Below are positions 8,888-18,086 of a stretch of DNA of 64,000 bases, one piece after another (positions within the stretch are counted from its first letter, which is position 1; every line of letters begins with the position of its first letter). This DNA is from DATFVA01 sp963743325 (GTDB taxonomy: Bacteria > Bacteroidota > Ignavibacteria > Ignavibacteriales > Ignavibacteriaceae), in assembly GCA_963743325.1 (NCBI GenBank), contig CAVUOZ010000004.1, positions 248,001 through 312,000 on the forward strand. Reading direction: 5' to 3'. Under the pieces are notes generated by a model. The model did not search any database and was not told where the DNA came from. It was given only the letters and a program-made list of their open reading frames with translations. The position numbers and the translations under genes are program-made.

Positions 8888-8943
8888 TGCAGAGCGAAAC
8901 ATTTTTTTTGCTCTGCAATTATGAGCGATTCGGCGGATCGCTC
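8888..8943. repeat. Two tandem hairpins between module 1 and the amidohydrolase gene
   Basis: The first hairpin has arms TGCAGAGC (8888-8895) and GCTCTGCA (8910-8917) around a loop with eight T residues. The second has arms GAGCGAT (8923-8929) and ATCGCTC (8937-8943) around TCGGCGG. Neither is followed by a T tract on the + strand, so they are not textbook terminators. They may attenuate or stabilise the mRNA ends or be an intergenic repeat. Confidence 0.45.
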
Positions 8944-8966
8944 TACAAATCAGAGGAGATTTTAAT

Positions 8967-10073
8967 ATGGAATATTTTCATAAGCAAAAAATTTACTACT
9001 TACTATTATTACCGGGGTTTTTTGCACTTGTAGCAGCCGGATGTCAATCTCAAAATTACAATTATGATGATTTCTCAAGAATTCCCAAAATAGATGCACA
9101 TTTACATTACAATGTTGATAACACAGCTTTAATAGAGCAGGCGAGGTCGGATAATTTCAAATTACTCGCGATAAACACTGATTATGCCGACTTCCCTCCT
9201 ATTGAAAAACAGCTATCAATTGCGTCTACACTTCTGCACTCCAATTCAGATGTATTTGCTTTTGCATCAACTTTTCATATGAGCGGCTGGGATAATCCGG
9301 GATGGGTTGAAAGTACTATTAAACATCTGGACAGTACATTTGACAGGGGAGCGATCGCTGTCAAATTCTGGAAAAATATCGGGATGGAATTTCGTGACAG
9401 CTCAGGAAAATTGATAATGATAGACGATCCGAAACTCGATCCGGTTTTTACGCATTTGAAGAATCTGCACATTACGGTAATCGGACATCAGGGTGAGCCG
9501 AGAGAATGCTGGCTTCCTTTTGATAAAATGGTAATTAAGGATTTGAAAGAATACTATACACAGCACCCGCAATTTCATATGTTTCTCCATCCTGATATGC
9601 CAGGTTATGAGGATCAAATGAAGGCAAGAGATAATATGCTGGAAAAGAACAAAGATATGAGATTCCAGGCTGCTCATCTTGCAAGTCTCGAATGGAGTGT
9701 TGACGAATTAGCCAAATTTTTTGATAAATTTCCCAATGCAACAGCTGATATAGCAGCGCGAATGAATCAGCTGCAGTATCAAACAAAAGTGAACAGGCAG
9801 AAAGTGATTGATTTCTTCAACAAATATCAGGACAGGATTTTATACGGTACAGATATAACTTTCGATTCCACCGGTAACTATGAGGAAGTTAAAAAAGAAG
9901 TTCATAATGTTTGGCTGAACGACTGGAAGTTTCTTGCAACCGATTCCGTTATGACTGTAAGAGATTTTGAAGGAAAATTTCAGTGCCTGATGCTGCCGAA
10001 AACCATTATTGACAAAATCTATCACCTGAACGCAGCACGTCTGTACCCGAACGCGTGGACCAGGAAGATTTGA
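8967..10073 (+). CDS. Amidohydrolase-family lipoprotein
   Basis: 368 residues with strong GAGGAGA upstream. The signal peptide ends in LVAAGC, predicting lipidation. The mature part is a TIM-barrel amidohydrolase (Amidohydro_2 type): the N-terminal metal motif IDAHLHY, a VIGHQGEP strand, AAHLAS, and YGTDITF with the likely C-terminal catalytic Asp. Related proteins hydrolyse or decarboxylate small cyclic substrates, including sugar lactones. The export to the periplasm and the neighbouring sugar genes suggest a substrate such as an oxidised or lactone form of the sugar, which is inference. A second exported member of the superfamily lies at 22413-23492 beside the other sugar module. Confidence 0.75.
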   Translation: MEYFHKQKIYYLLLLPGFFALVAAGCQSQNYNYDDFSRIPKIDAHLHYNVDNTALIEQARSDNFKLLAINTDYADFPPIEKQLSIASTLLHSNSDVFAFASTFHMSGWDNPGWVESTIKHLDSTFDRGAIAVKFWKNIGMEFRDSSGKLIMIDDPKLDPVFTHLKNLHITVIGHQGEPRECWLPFDKMVIKDLKEYYTQHPQFHMFLHPDMPGYEDQMKARDNMLEKNKDMRFQAAHLASLEWSVDELAKFFDKFPNATADIAARMNQLQYQTKVNRQKVIDFFNKYQDRILYGTDITFDSTGNYEEVKKEVHNVWLNDWKFLATDSVMTVRDFEGKFQCLMLPKTIIDKIYHLNAARLYPNAWTRKI

Positions 10074-10087
10074 GACTGAGTGACTAA

Positions 10088-10176
10088 GTGACCGGAGACT
10101 AAGAGATTACATAAAAAGTGATGGAATCATTTTGAGCTCAACCCATTTCCTTTTTCTCTCAGTCTCCTGGTCTCAT
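10088..10176. repeat. Imperfect inverted repeat between convergent genes
   Basis: Arm 1 (GTGACCGGAGACTAAGAGA, 10088-10106) pairs imperfectly with arm 2 (about 10156-10175, reading TCTCTCAGTCTCCTGGTCTC). Arm 2 is preceded by a run of T. The element lies between the end of the amidohydrolase gene and the end of the HAD phosphatase gene. It could act as a loose bidirectional terminator or be a small dispersed repeat. Confidence 0.4.
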
Positions 10177-10198
10177 GATCAATTTCAATTTTCTTAAA

Positions 10199-10867
10199 TT
10201 ATTCTTCCCGCCCTTTCAACCATCTGATTGTCTCAGGCAGTTCAACCAATGATCCGATCACCTTTATTGCAGAACGCAGCACGTCTTCAGGAACAGGATA
10301 CTCCTTACCCGGTACTGCAATAACATTTGTTTCAGCACCCACACCGGCTTTAATACCATCCTTTGAATCTTCCAGTACAATTGATTCTTCGGGCTTTACC
10401 TTCAATCGTTTTAATATCTCAATATAAATATCCGGTGCAGGCTTACCCTTTATTAAATCATCACTAGAAAGAATTTCATCAAAATACTTCTCCCACTTTT
10501 TAGACTTCAAAGCAATAAACAACAATTCCTTGTAAGAACCCGAAGCCAATCCCATTATGAAATTATTTTCCTTACAAAATTTCAATGCCTCACCGGCACC
10601 CGGTTTAGACATTACCTCATTTTTTTTATACATCTCTTTCATTTTAGAAATCACCTTATCAAGAATTTCATCCGGGGTCAGTCTTTCCTGCAGTTTAATA
10701 TGTAAATAACTTACCCAATCTTTAGTTGAAACCCCCAGCGTATGTTTCTGGTCATTTAATGTCCAATCCATATTAAATTCATTCAGCAGGGATTTTCTGG
10801 CTTTGAACCATGCCGGCTCTGAATCAATAAGAAGTCCGTCAAAATCAAAGATAACTGCCTTTATCAT
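10199..10867 (-). CDS. HAD-superfamily sugar-phosphate phosphatase (hexitol phosphatase-like)
   Basis: 222 residues. HAD motif I is FDFDGLLIDSE (nucleophile Asp8, acid/base Asp10), a helical cap follows, motif II is in GLASGS, the motif III Lys lies in ...SSDDLIKGKPAPD, and motif IV is VLEDSKDGIKAG. The cap and the DGLLIDSEPAW opening resemble the YniC/HxpB 2-deoxyglucose-6-phosphate and hexitol phosphatase branch. The enzyme would remove phosphate from accumulating sugar or sugar-alcohol phosphates, a useful safety valve beside two sugar-phosphate modules. It is transcribed leftward, convergent with the amidohydrolase gene. Confidence 0.85.
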   Translation of the reverse strand: MIKAVIFDFDGLLIDSEPAWFKARKSLLNEFNMDWTLNDQKHTLGVSTKDWVSYLHIKLQERLTPDEILDKVISKMKEMYKKNEVMSKPGAGEALKFCKENNFIMGLASGSYKELLFIALKSKKWEKYFDEILSSDDLIKGKPAPDIYIEILKRLKVKPEESIVLEDSKDGIKAGVGAETNVIAVPGKEYPVPEDVLRSAIKVIGSLVELPETIRWLKGREE

Positions 10868-11302
10868 TTTTTAAGTCCAAACCTTTTTTTGATAGTTATG
10901 CAAAGTTACTTGATCCTGGTCAGAGAATCACGCTGGTCTCTCAGCAGGTAGTTCACAAATACCACAATATCGTGCACACTTTCTGGTAGCACCAGGAAAA
11001 CAAGACATCGTGTACATACATCCCCCTGGATGTGACCAATGTTTAGTTAATAATTATTCGTTAAAGGACAAGCTGCCTGTTCTGCATAGCTTAAAAAGAC
11101 CTAAATAGAGTCTTGTACACGATTAAAATATACTTTTGGGATAACCCCTTTTTTTTATTACGGCCGCGCGGGATATACCACTTACTCTCTAAATGCGGCT
11201 CCAGATGCGCTTCAGATACGCTCTGAGCTCTTTCTGCTCTTGACCTGCACATAGGATTACCCTCTATTATAAAATGTTGAAAATTTGAGCAAAGTCGTAC
11301 TT
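10868..11302. other. Gene-free 435-bp gap with clustered inverted repeats
   Basis: No coding sequence is apparent in either direction. The stretch contains a concentration of small inverted repeats between 10980 and 11156, described separately as a possible structured RNA. The rest, from about 11160 to 11300, is unremarkable. Confidence 0.5.
10980..11156 (+). ncRNA. Candidate structured RNA with terminator-like end
   Basis: A perfect 10-bp helix can form between ATCGTGTACA (11007-11016) and TGTACACGAT (11114-11123). Inside it are hairpins ACATCC/GGATGT (11018-11023 with 11028-11033), AGGACA/TGTTCT (11065-11070 with 11078-11083, one G-T pair) and AGAC/GTCT (11097-11100 with 11110-11113), the last abutting the outer helix. 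A small GGG-ATAA-CCC hairpin with eight T residues follows at 11138-11156. Together this resembles a multibranched RNA with an intrinsic terminator. No known family was recognised and chance pairing is possible. Confidence 0.3.
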
Positions 11303-12130
11303 TCAGAAGGAAATATCGGAATAATATCTTTCCAGGTACTTTCTTACTTCAATTATATCTGATTTTCTGGTGAGATCGGGAACGTGCTCTGCAAGGGGAT
11401 AGGTGATTACAGAAGATTCATATTTCTGTGCCAACACTTTTACGGCTTCGGGTAATTCTTTTTCCTGACGTTCAGGATGCAGGGGTATAGTTTCAAGAAT
11501 AGGCAGGATCAGATCATACTCCAGCGCAAAGATATTCATACTGACACCTATATATCCATACCGGTTTTCAATATCTGCCAGCTGTTTTGAAGCGGGCTTT
11601 TCAAGTATATTAATTAAAAATCCGTTTCGATCTTTTATTGTGACTGCAAATTTTTCAATCCTCTGCAGGTCGAATTCCAGTGCAGCCCGGTCATAATCGA
11701 TTAATGCCCCGTAAAAATCCGAATTAAGCATGATTATCAGAGCTTTCCCCGAGTATAAATTGTCGCTGTTACAGACAGTAATCCTGCTTCCGCTCCATTC
11801 GGGGCTCGACTTTAATCCGCAAAGGAGTGCAACTGCCATACCTGAAGGTTTGGTTCTTCCGGCGGTGATTCTTTGGAGTGCATATGAGATTTTTAATCCT
11901 TTAAATTCATTATTCTTTTCTTTACCACCGTAATATTTTTTTATTGAATAATAGTTTTCTCCTATAACAAGGACGATATCCCGGTAACCGCTTTCCCTGG
12001 CATTGAATCAGAGATAATGTAAAAAAGGACGGTAATCTTTTCCTACACCTATCATCGACTTGGATTTTTCATCGGCATCCTGAATTAATTTTTCTTCAAT
12101 ATTTAGATTTTCAGCGGCGGGCTGTTTCAT
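11303..12130 (-). pseudogene. Broken sugar-nucleotidyltransferase-like gene
   Basis: Reading leftward, the frame from 12130 encodes MKQPAAENLNIEEK... and then meets an in-frame TGA at 12010-12008 (codon 41). It continues without interruption as FNARESGYRDIVLVIGE and on through GRTKPSG and VCNSDNLYS, to a stop at 11303. The downstream part is a nucleotidyltransferase (NTP_transferase-like) core; CNSDN is the metal-site region. The N-terminal glycine-rich nucleotide loop (LAAGMxSRM) expected just before the first Met is missing: the preceding codons are unrelated and soon reach a stop. The gene therefore has both a truncated start and a nonsense codon and looks inactive. The remaining open 178-residue segment could still be translated from an internal ATG at 11839. 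Confidence 0.7.
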
Positions 12131-12218
12131 CCTGGAGGATAAACAGACAGGATGGACGGGATATTTTTCTTTTATTTAACTAACAAAAAATTACCAGGCT
12201 CCCCTCCGGTTTCAAATA

Positions 12219-14267
12219 TTAATTAACCGGCACAGCTTTGATCAATAAATATTTCTCAAAGGAACAATCAATTACAGGATTACTGCCTTCTGCCAAAGGG
12301 ATTTCTCTGTTGTTAACGTAGTCAACAATTTTATATTTCCTGTCTGACAGGCCTCTTAGCTGAATCTCACCTTTCCAGGAATCGGCATAGAATGCATAAA
12401 ATAAAGTATCGTCTTTCTGAATTACATGCGTCTCCGGTTTGTCATAACCGATATCATACAGCTCACCTTTATAGCATCCTTTTGATAAATAATTGGTTTT
12501 ATAGATTTCCAGCCATTTTTTCCAGATAATTTCTTTTTCCGGAGTGAGTACATAATTCTTATGCTCAAGGCGGTCTGTCGGGTAAGTAAATTTTGTACCG
12601 ACAATTCCTCCAATCCCTACTGCGGAAGCAAAATCATTACCGCTGTCACTTAATTCTACATGGTCACCGAAGTAAGGTGAATTGCAGCCCATTAATGCTT
12701 TTAGTGTTTTGCCCTTGAGTCTTATTTGCCATGATGATTCCGGGTCAGAGCTTACAGTCTGGTTCATATAAGGCAGATTGAAAAATGAATACGATGTCCC
12801 GCAGGGACAGATCTGAATTACCGCATCGGGTTTGATACTTAAAGCTGTTTCAATTATGGTTTTATATAACAGCGGCAGCATCTCGGCTGATTCTTCCGGA
12901 CGGGAATGGTGATGAGCTTCATTATAGCAGGGAGGTGCGCCATTTAAATGCTGTCCGTCAATTTTCAATCCGTCATATCCCCATTCACCAATTATTTTTT
13001 TGACCAGATTTTTGTGATACTCGATAACGGGTTCATAGGCAGGACACATATAATAGCTGTCCCACCACGAAATATCCACCTTTGATCCGTCTTTATTGAG
13101 TAACAAGAATTCAGGATGCTCCTTCAGCAGATCTGTACCCGGATCTGCGGCCAGCGGCGACCACCAGAGCATTGCCTTAAGATTATTTTTATGAATTTCG
13201 TTTACAAAATTCTTCATATCGGAATCGCCGTTTGGAAACCTTTTCGGATTTAGATACCAGTCGCCTTCTGCAGTCTGCCAGCCGTCATCAAGTGTAGCCC
13301 AATCATAGCCCAATTCAGCAACTTTGGGAAGTGTGCCAAGTACTTCATCAATTGTAAAATTTCGTTCATAACCCCACGCGCACCACTCAGCCTGATACGT
13401 TGAAGGTGAAAAACTTTCAAACCTGATACCTTTAGTCTGCATTATTTTACTGAATGTACTCAATGTCCGGAAGTAGTCACCTTTGTGCAGCGAGATAAAA
13501 GTCTCGTAAGTATCAAATGATTCACCGGGACCCAATTTTACAGCTTCAAGAAACTTATAAGTAACACTTAAGCCGGCGCCTTCTTCCGGTGAACTGAAAT
13601 TAACAGGTAAAGAAATCAATTTAGGAGTATTCTCCAGATGACCCACTGCAATTCCGATATCAGGTCTCCATAAATCAACTATTGGAGTACCGCCGCCATA
13701 GTCGCTTGCATTCATTCCCATATAATTTTCCTGCGAGAATCCCTTAGTAACAGGCTGAACCCAATCTCTTCGGTCGGGATATGTAGCTCCCTGGTAAGAC
13801 CAGTATGGCAGTGTTATATCTTTGGCGGGAATGAAATTATAATAATTGTTAATCCAGCCGATTACGGTAATGGTGTCTTTCCCGGCATTCGTGTATGTAA
13901 CTTTTGTTATTAAGAAACCGGGGAAATCATTTATGAACTTTGCCGATATTTTTTTTAAGATGTTAATATTGCCGTCGGAGTATTTGCCCTGTAAAAAGAG
14001 ACCTTTCGCATCCGCTTCATTAAACTCTTTCCAGTCTGTCAGTTCGAAGTCAGCAATTGTTCTCCCGGCTAATATTAATTGCTCGGATGGATAATATTTT
14101 GACATTACTGGATTTGAATCAGGAAAATTGGCTGTAATCTTACTATGCATATTATTATTGTATTCAATAGTAAGAATACTGTTAGAAAATTTCGGATGTT
14201 CTCTCTGTGGAATCAGGTTGAAAATAAATATGCTGCTTAATAACAAAATCTTTAATACATATTTCAT
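12219..14267 (-). CDS. GH36-like alpha-galactosidase family protein (canonical active site)
   Basis: 682 residues from ATG 14267; GGAAAAC lies just upstream, and the in-frame TTG at 14279 is less suitable. A signal peptide (YVLKILLLSSIFIFNLI) is followed by the N-terminal sandwich and the catalytic barrel. LDDGWQTAEGDW, the sugar-binding motif of GH36, is intact. GYDGLKIDG holds the nucleophile Asp and SSDPESSWQIR the acid/base region. Long blocks are shared with the 2810-4873 enzyme (HHHS.PEES, ICPCGT, YMNQ, LKGKTL, GDHVELSD), so the two are paralogues. It is the last gene of the leftward operon. It probably removes alpha-galactosyl or alpha-N-acetylgalactosaminyl residues outside the cytoplasm. 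Confidence 0.85.
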   Translation of the reverse strand: MKYVLKILLLSSIFIFNLIPQREHPKFSNSILTIEYNNNMHSKITANFPDSNPVMSKYYPSEQLILAGRTIADFELTDWKEFNEADAKGLFLQGKYSDGNINILKKISAKFINDFPGFLITKVTYTNAGKDTITVIGWINNYYNFIPAKDITLPYWSYQGATYPDRRDWVQPVTKGFSQENYMGMNASDYGGGTPIVDLWRPDIGIAVGHLENTPKLISLPVNFSSPEEGAGLSVTYKFLEAVKLGPGESFDTYETFISLHKGDYFRTLSTFSKIMQTKGIRFESFSPSTYQAEWCAWGYERNFTIDEVLGTLPKVAELGYDWATLDDGWQTAEGDWYLNPKRFPNGDSDMKNFVNEIHKNNLKAMLWWSPLAADPGTDLLKEHPEFLLLNKDGSKVDISWWDSYYMCPAYEPVIEYHKNLVKKIIGEWGYDGLKIDGQHLNGAPPCYNEAHHHSRPEESAEMLPLLYKTIIETALSIKPDAVIQICPCGTSYSFFNLPYMNQTVSSDPESSWQIRLKGKTLKALMGCNSPYFGDHVELSDSGNDFASAVGIGGIVGTKFTYPTDRLEHKNYVLTPEKEIIWKKWLEIYKTNYLSKGCYKGELYDIGYDKPETHVIQKDDTLFYAFYADSWKGEIQLRGLSDRKYKIVDYVNNREIPLAEGSNPVIDCSFEKYLLIKAVPVN

Positions 14268-14300
14268 AATGTTTTCCAACTATTTTTACCTTTTAAGATT

Positions 14301-16298
14301 TCAATTTCTTTTTATCATTATCACCATTCCTCTGCCGGTTTCAGGAATAGTAAAGCTGATCTCATCACCAGTCACGCGAGTTTTAATTTGTTCAGTTGTT
14401 CCTAAAAAAGGAAGCATATAAACTTCATTACTTCCAACAGCATCAGGGAAACTTATCTTCACATCTTTTACTGTTCCTACATTTGAATCGTAAATTGTAC
14501 ATAGCGAACGTATATTTGTTAAATACAAGTAAATGTATTCTTTCCCTATACTGGAAGTCGCAATCAGATCAATAGGGGCTTCTATATTAATTTCAGAGAT
14601 GAAAGAGGTCAAACCGGATAGTTCAGATAGAAATGTATTTCTTACAGCAGTCATTTTATCTGCCTTATTGCCGGATTTAAAGTAGCTGTTAAGTTCTTCT
14701 TTCATTCCATCTGTGTACAATTTACCAGGGCAATCTTTTAATAGTTTATAATTCTCAGATTGAGGGGATCTGAAGAAATTGATAAGCCATACCAGATTAT
14801 CACTCAGGGAAATTGAATTAAGCTTCAGGCGGTCCTCATTATATGCGGCGAATTCTCCCGTTATAATGAATTTCGATCCTTTCTCTGATAGTTTTTTTAT
14901 AGCACCTGCTTCATCATTACTGATGCATTTTACATTCGGTAGAATTAATATTTTTGGTGAAAGTTTGTTAACTGTTCTTGATGTTACAATCTGAAAAGGC
15001 AAATGGGCATGAATCAATAAATTCAGAATGCCGCGATAGCTGTCTATAAAATCATTGTTAAAATAATTTCTTGTTATATCAGAGAAGTAAATGCTTACAG
15101 GTTCAATTGGTGTTCTATCTGAGTAGAAAATATCTTCATATTCAGAGACCCACTTGTAAACGTCCGCCCGGGTTTTCATATCGTTCGTTGAAGACATAAC
15201 ATATCCTTCAACATCCCACATATTTGTCCCTGAAAAGAGCTGCGAAACAAACAGACTTTTCATAGCTTCTGAGGGGTCAACTTTTTTATTATCATGCCAG
15301 GAATAGCTTAACATCCAGGAAGCATTGTCTTCAGCAAATGCCCTGAAGGTATTCATTCCAATTATATAATTATACCAGTCATAAGGTTCTCTGTCCGAAG
15401 CATAATATTCACCTTCGCTATACTCATGAGCTATTACGTCGACAACTTCGTACATTTTAAAAACATCTGCCCCAACCCTTACGGCTTCTTCTGAAATACC
15501 CGGATAAATCTCAGCAATCGTTTTGCATTCAGGGTTTACTGCTTTAATATTCTGATCTATTTCCCCCATAAAATCAGTCAGGGTCTGCATTCTGAAATTA
15601 ATCCATTTAATAAATCCCGGATCATCATAGTTGCCTAATTCAATGTTTTTCCTGGCGTCCATACCGGTTAGTTCTTTAAACGCTTCAACCGTGTAATCGT
15701 CGAAACTTGCCCATGTGTTTTCCCATCCTTCGAAATGCGTCATCCAGTATGGAATGTCGACATAAATTCCATCAATTCCGGTTGCTGCGATTTCCCGCAC
15801 CCTTTGCATATATAATTTACGCCATTCTTTTGCATAGGGACTAATCCAGACATCTTCATCGCCTTCAGCAATCCAGAATGCATCATCGCCACCAAATAAT
15901 GCAGGGTGCCCATCTATATCCCTTTGGACCCAATCGGGATGATCTTTGAATAATGTATGCTCTTTATTCTCTGCGTCTGATGTTATACACTCCAGACCAG
16001 CTATATAAACAAATGTCCGGTTATTGATTTTATGGGCCTCTTCCGTAATCTTTTTGACTGCTTTCAGCTTTTCGGTAGGATCCAGGAAACTTTCATATCT
16101 GCCTGTTATATCATTGTCTACTTCTATACCGGATACATAACTTTCAGCGGCTTTTTTGATAATAGATTCTATCTCTTCGTTGGAAAGCGGGTTTCCCGCA
16201 ATTCTTACCCTGTGAGTCCAGTTTTGCTGAGAATATAAATTTATTACTGAACACACGATCAGAAGCTGAACAACAATAATTAGTTTGAATAATTTCAT
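14301..16298 (-). CDS. Exported glycoside-hydrolase-like protein (TIM barrel, GHL/GH42-like)
   Basis: 665 residues with a signal peptide ending about LYSQ. The first about 380 residues resemble a glycosidase barrel: FVYIAGLECITSDAENKEH, the strand GIDGIYVDIPYWMTHFEGW with a likely catalytic-type Asp, and TIAEIYPGI with a Glu candidate. Residues about 395-520 look like a trimerisation/GATase-like domain (PVSIYFSDITRNYF, LILPNVKCISNDEAGAIKKL) as in GH42 and hypothetical glycosyl hydrolase families. The C-terminus is a beta-domain. It sits between the KbaY-like aldolase and GH36 genes in one operon and probably acts on the same glycan. The exact family was not determined. Confidence 0.65.
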   Translation of the reverse strand: MKLFKLIIVVQLLIVCSVINLYSQQNWTHRVRIAGNPLSNEEIESIIKKAAESYVSGIEVDNDITGRYESFLDPTEKLKAVKKITEEAHKINNRTFVYIAGLECITSDAENKEHTLFKDHPDWVQRDIDGHPALFGGDDAFWIAEGDEDVWISPYAKEWRKLYMQRVREIAATGIDGIYVDIPYWMTHFEGWENTWASFDDYTVEAFKELTGMDARKNIELGNYDDPGFIKWINFRMQTLTDFMGEIDQNIKAVNPECKTIAEIYPGISEEAVRVGADVFKMYEVVDVIAHEYSEGEYYASDREPYDWYNYIIGMNTFRAFAEDNASWMLSYSWHDNKKVDPSEAMKSLFVSQLFSGTNMWDVEGYVMSSTNDMKTRADVYKWVSEYEDIFYSDRTPIEPVSIYFSDITRNYFNNDFIDSYRGILNLLIHAHLPFQIVTSRTVNKLSPKILILPNVKCISNDEAGAIKKLSEKGSKFIITGEFAAYNEDRLKLNSISLSDNLVWLINFFRSPQSENYKLLKDCPGKLYTDGMKEELNSYFKSGNKADKMTAVRNTFLSELSGLTSFISEINIEAPIDLIATSSIGKEYIYLYLTNIRSLCTIYDSNVGTVKDVKISFPDAVGSNEVYMLPFLGTTEQIKTRVTGDEISFTIPETGRGMVIMIKRN

Positions 16299-16305
16299 AT
16301 TATAA

Positions 16306-17139
16306 TTACTGGCCTGAATCAGCCATACTTACTATCTCAATTTTACGCTGTATCATATTATTAATTTTATTAACAGCTGAAGGAAACACATTTCTTAAAT
16401 CTATATCATCCGATTTCAGTAAAAGTTCTTTCAATGATTTCATAAAAAGATGCTTGGTTTCCGTTGCGATATTAACTTTTGAAATACCATTAGCTACTGC
16501 ATTTTTAAGTGTTTCTGCCGGTAAGCCGGAGGCGCCATGAAGCACTAAAAATGCATTCGATATTTTTCTTATTTCCACTATTCTTTGCGTATCGAGCTGA
16601 GGTTTTCCCCTATAAAAACCGTGTTTTGAACCAACGGCAATTGCCAGTGATGTAACCCCGGTTTCCTCGACAAATCGTTTAGCTTCCAGCGGTTCTGTAA
16701 ATTTATTAAGATCAACTTCATAATCCGGTTTCGGCACATATCCCAGTTCAGCTTCAACATTCACTTGATACGGTTCTGCAATTTTTACGACGCTTCGGGT
16801 CAAAGAAATATTTTCTGCAAGTTTTTTATCACTTGCGTCGATCATGATTGAATCAAAACCCTCATCAAGACATAACTTTATTAATTCGATATCTGTACAG
16901 TGGTCAAGATGAACCCATGTCTGTACATTTTCTTCGGCTGAAACGGTTCGTGCAATTGCCGCAGCAGTTTTTAAACCCATGTATTCAATCGAAGCCGGGG
17001 TTAATTGAAGGATTATCGGGCATTTTAATTTACCGGCGGCCTGGATTATACCTCTGCATGTTTCCAGGTTGTAAAAATTTGCTGCAAGCAGTGCTTTCCT
17101 TTGATCCCGGACTTCTTTTAATTTTTCTAATAATTTCAA
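16306..17139 (-). CDS. kbaY: Class II tagatose/fructose-bisphosphate aldolase, catalytic subunit
   Basis: 277 residues, typical of KbaY/GatY (about 285). Zinc-site motifs are visible: VHLDHCTD, VEAELGYVP, AVGSKHGFYRG, and VLHGASGLP near the C-terminus. It cleaves tagatose-1,6-bisphosphate to dihydroxyacetone phosphate and glyceraldehyde-3-phosphate; FBP is also possible. The TTG start overlaps the stop of the upstream kinase gene (ATTGA), indicating translational coupling. The partner non-catalytic subunit (KbaZ/GatZ) is encoded in the same operon at 18993, which strongly supports the tagatose assignment over ordinary FBP aldolase. Confidence 0.85.
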   Translation of the reverse strand: MKLLEKLKEVRDQRKALLAANFYNLETCRGIIQAAGKLKCPIILQLTPASIEYMGLKTAAAIARTVSAEENVQTWVHLDHCTDIELIKLCLDEGFDSIMIDASDKKLAENISLTRSVVKIAEPYQVNVEAELGYVPKPDYEVDLNKFTEPLEAKRFVEETGVTSLAIAVGSKHGFYRGKPQLDTQRIVEIRKISNAFLVLHGASGLPAETLKNAVANGISKVNIATETKHLFMKSLKELLLKSDDIDLRNVFPSAVNKINNMIQRKIEIVSMADSGQ

Positions 17140-18086
17140 TTTTCAAACCCGAATTTTTCTTTGCCGATTTTAACTACCTGATCATAACTTTCGAATGCTG
17201 AAGAGCCGCCCGCCGCTGTTGTATTAATTGCACCCGTTAAATTTCCAAAATCCTGACATTCATCAATTTCACAACCCCTGATATACTTTAAAATGAAGCC
17301 GGCATTGAAGCTGTCCCCCGCACCGATTGCATCAACAACATTATTGTTATAATATGACTGCCTGAAAACACTTTTTTTACCAGTTGCGGTAATCGAACCT
17401 TTACTCCCGAGTTTGACAACAACAAACCTCCCAAATGATGTGAGTTCATTTATCGCATTTTCCAATATACTTTCATTTGTCAGTAACAATGCTTCCTGTT
17501 CATTAGGGAGAAAAACGTCTACAAGCGGAAGTACTTCCCGGTAATTAAAATTCCATTTTTCTTCCGGATCCCACTGAATATCAAGAGAAGTCGTTAATCC
17601 ATTTTCTTTAGCTATTTTAAAAAGCTCCGGGAGCCCGGATTGCATTCCGGGTTGAAGAAAATAGGAGGAAAAGTGAAGATGTTTTGCTGACCTTATTACT
17701 TCCTCCTTTATGTCCTTAATAGTTAAATCTTCCATTGCACCCGGGTATGTAACCATTGCTCTGTCTTCCGAATAATTTAACACAATGGTTGCCCCTGTAT
17801 TCAGCTTATTACTTATAATTATAAAATCAGTATTTACTTTTTTCCTTTGTAAACTTTCTTTAACCAGCGTACCGAATGCATCATCGCCTATCTTCCCGAC
17901 AAAAGCTACATTCGCACCTAATGCACTCAGGTTACTGGCGAATATTGCCGAAGAACTTCCCAATGTAAGAGTCATGTTTTTCGCAATTTTTTCCTTTCCC
18001 ATTTCAGGAAATGAATCAATTGAGTTAAGAATTAAATCAACATTTAATTCTCCAACTACTATTGCGTCAAATCGTTTATTAATCAT
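17136..18086 (-). CDS. PfkB-family sugar kinase, probable tagatose-6-phosphate kinase
   Basis: 316 residues. It opens with FDAIVVGELNVDLIL and has the ribokinase segment VAFVGKIGDDAFGTLVKESL and the catalytic signature VVDAIGAGDSFNAGFI near residue 250-265. By operon position, between AgaS/KbaZ and KbaY, it best fits a kinase making tagatose-1,6-bisphosphate from tagatose-6-phosphate. A role in phosphorylating the incoming sugar cannot be excluded, because no separate hexosamine kinase is seen. It overlaps the upstream EamA stop by 8 bases and the downstream aldolase start by 4. Confidence 0.75.
   Translation of the reverse strand: MINKRFDAIVVGELNVDLILNSIDSFPEMGKEKIAKNMTLTLGSSSAIFASNLSALGANVAFVGKIGDDAFGTLVKESLQRKKVNTDFIIISNKLNTGATIVLNYSEDRAMVTYPGAMEDLTIKDIKEEVIRSAKHLHFSSYFLQPGMQSGLPELFKIAKENGLTTSLDIQWDPEEKWNFNYREVLPLVDVFLPNEQEALLLTNESILENAINELTSFGRFVVVKLGSKGSITATGKKSVFRQSYYNNNVVDAIGAGDSFNAGFILKYIRGCEIDECQDFGNLTGAINTTAAGGSSAFESYDQVVKIGKEKFGFEN

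Noticed and set aside
12008..12010. In-frame TGA as a selenocysteine codon
   Set aside because: Nucleotidyltransferases of this type do not use selenocysteine and the N-terminal nucleotide loop is also missing, so decay explains it better.
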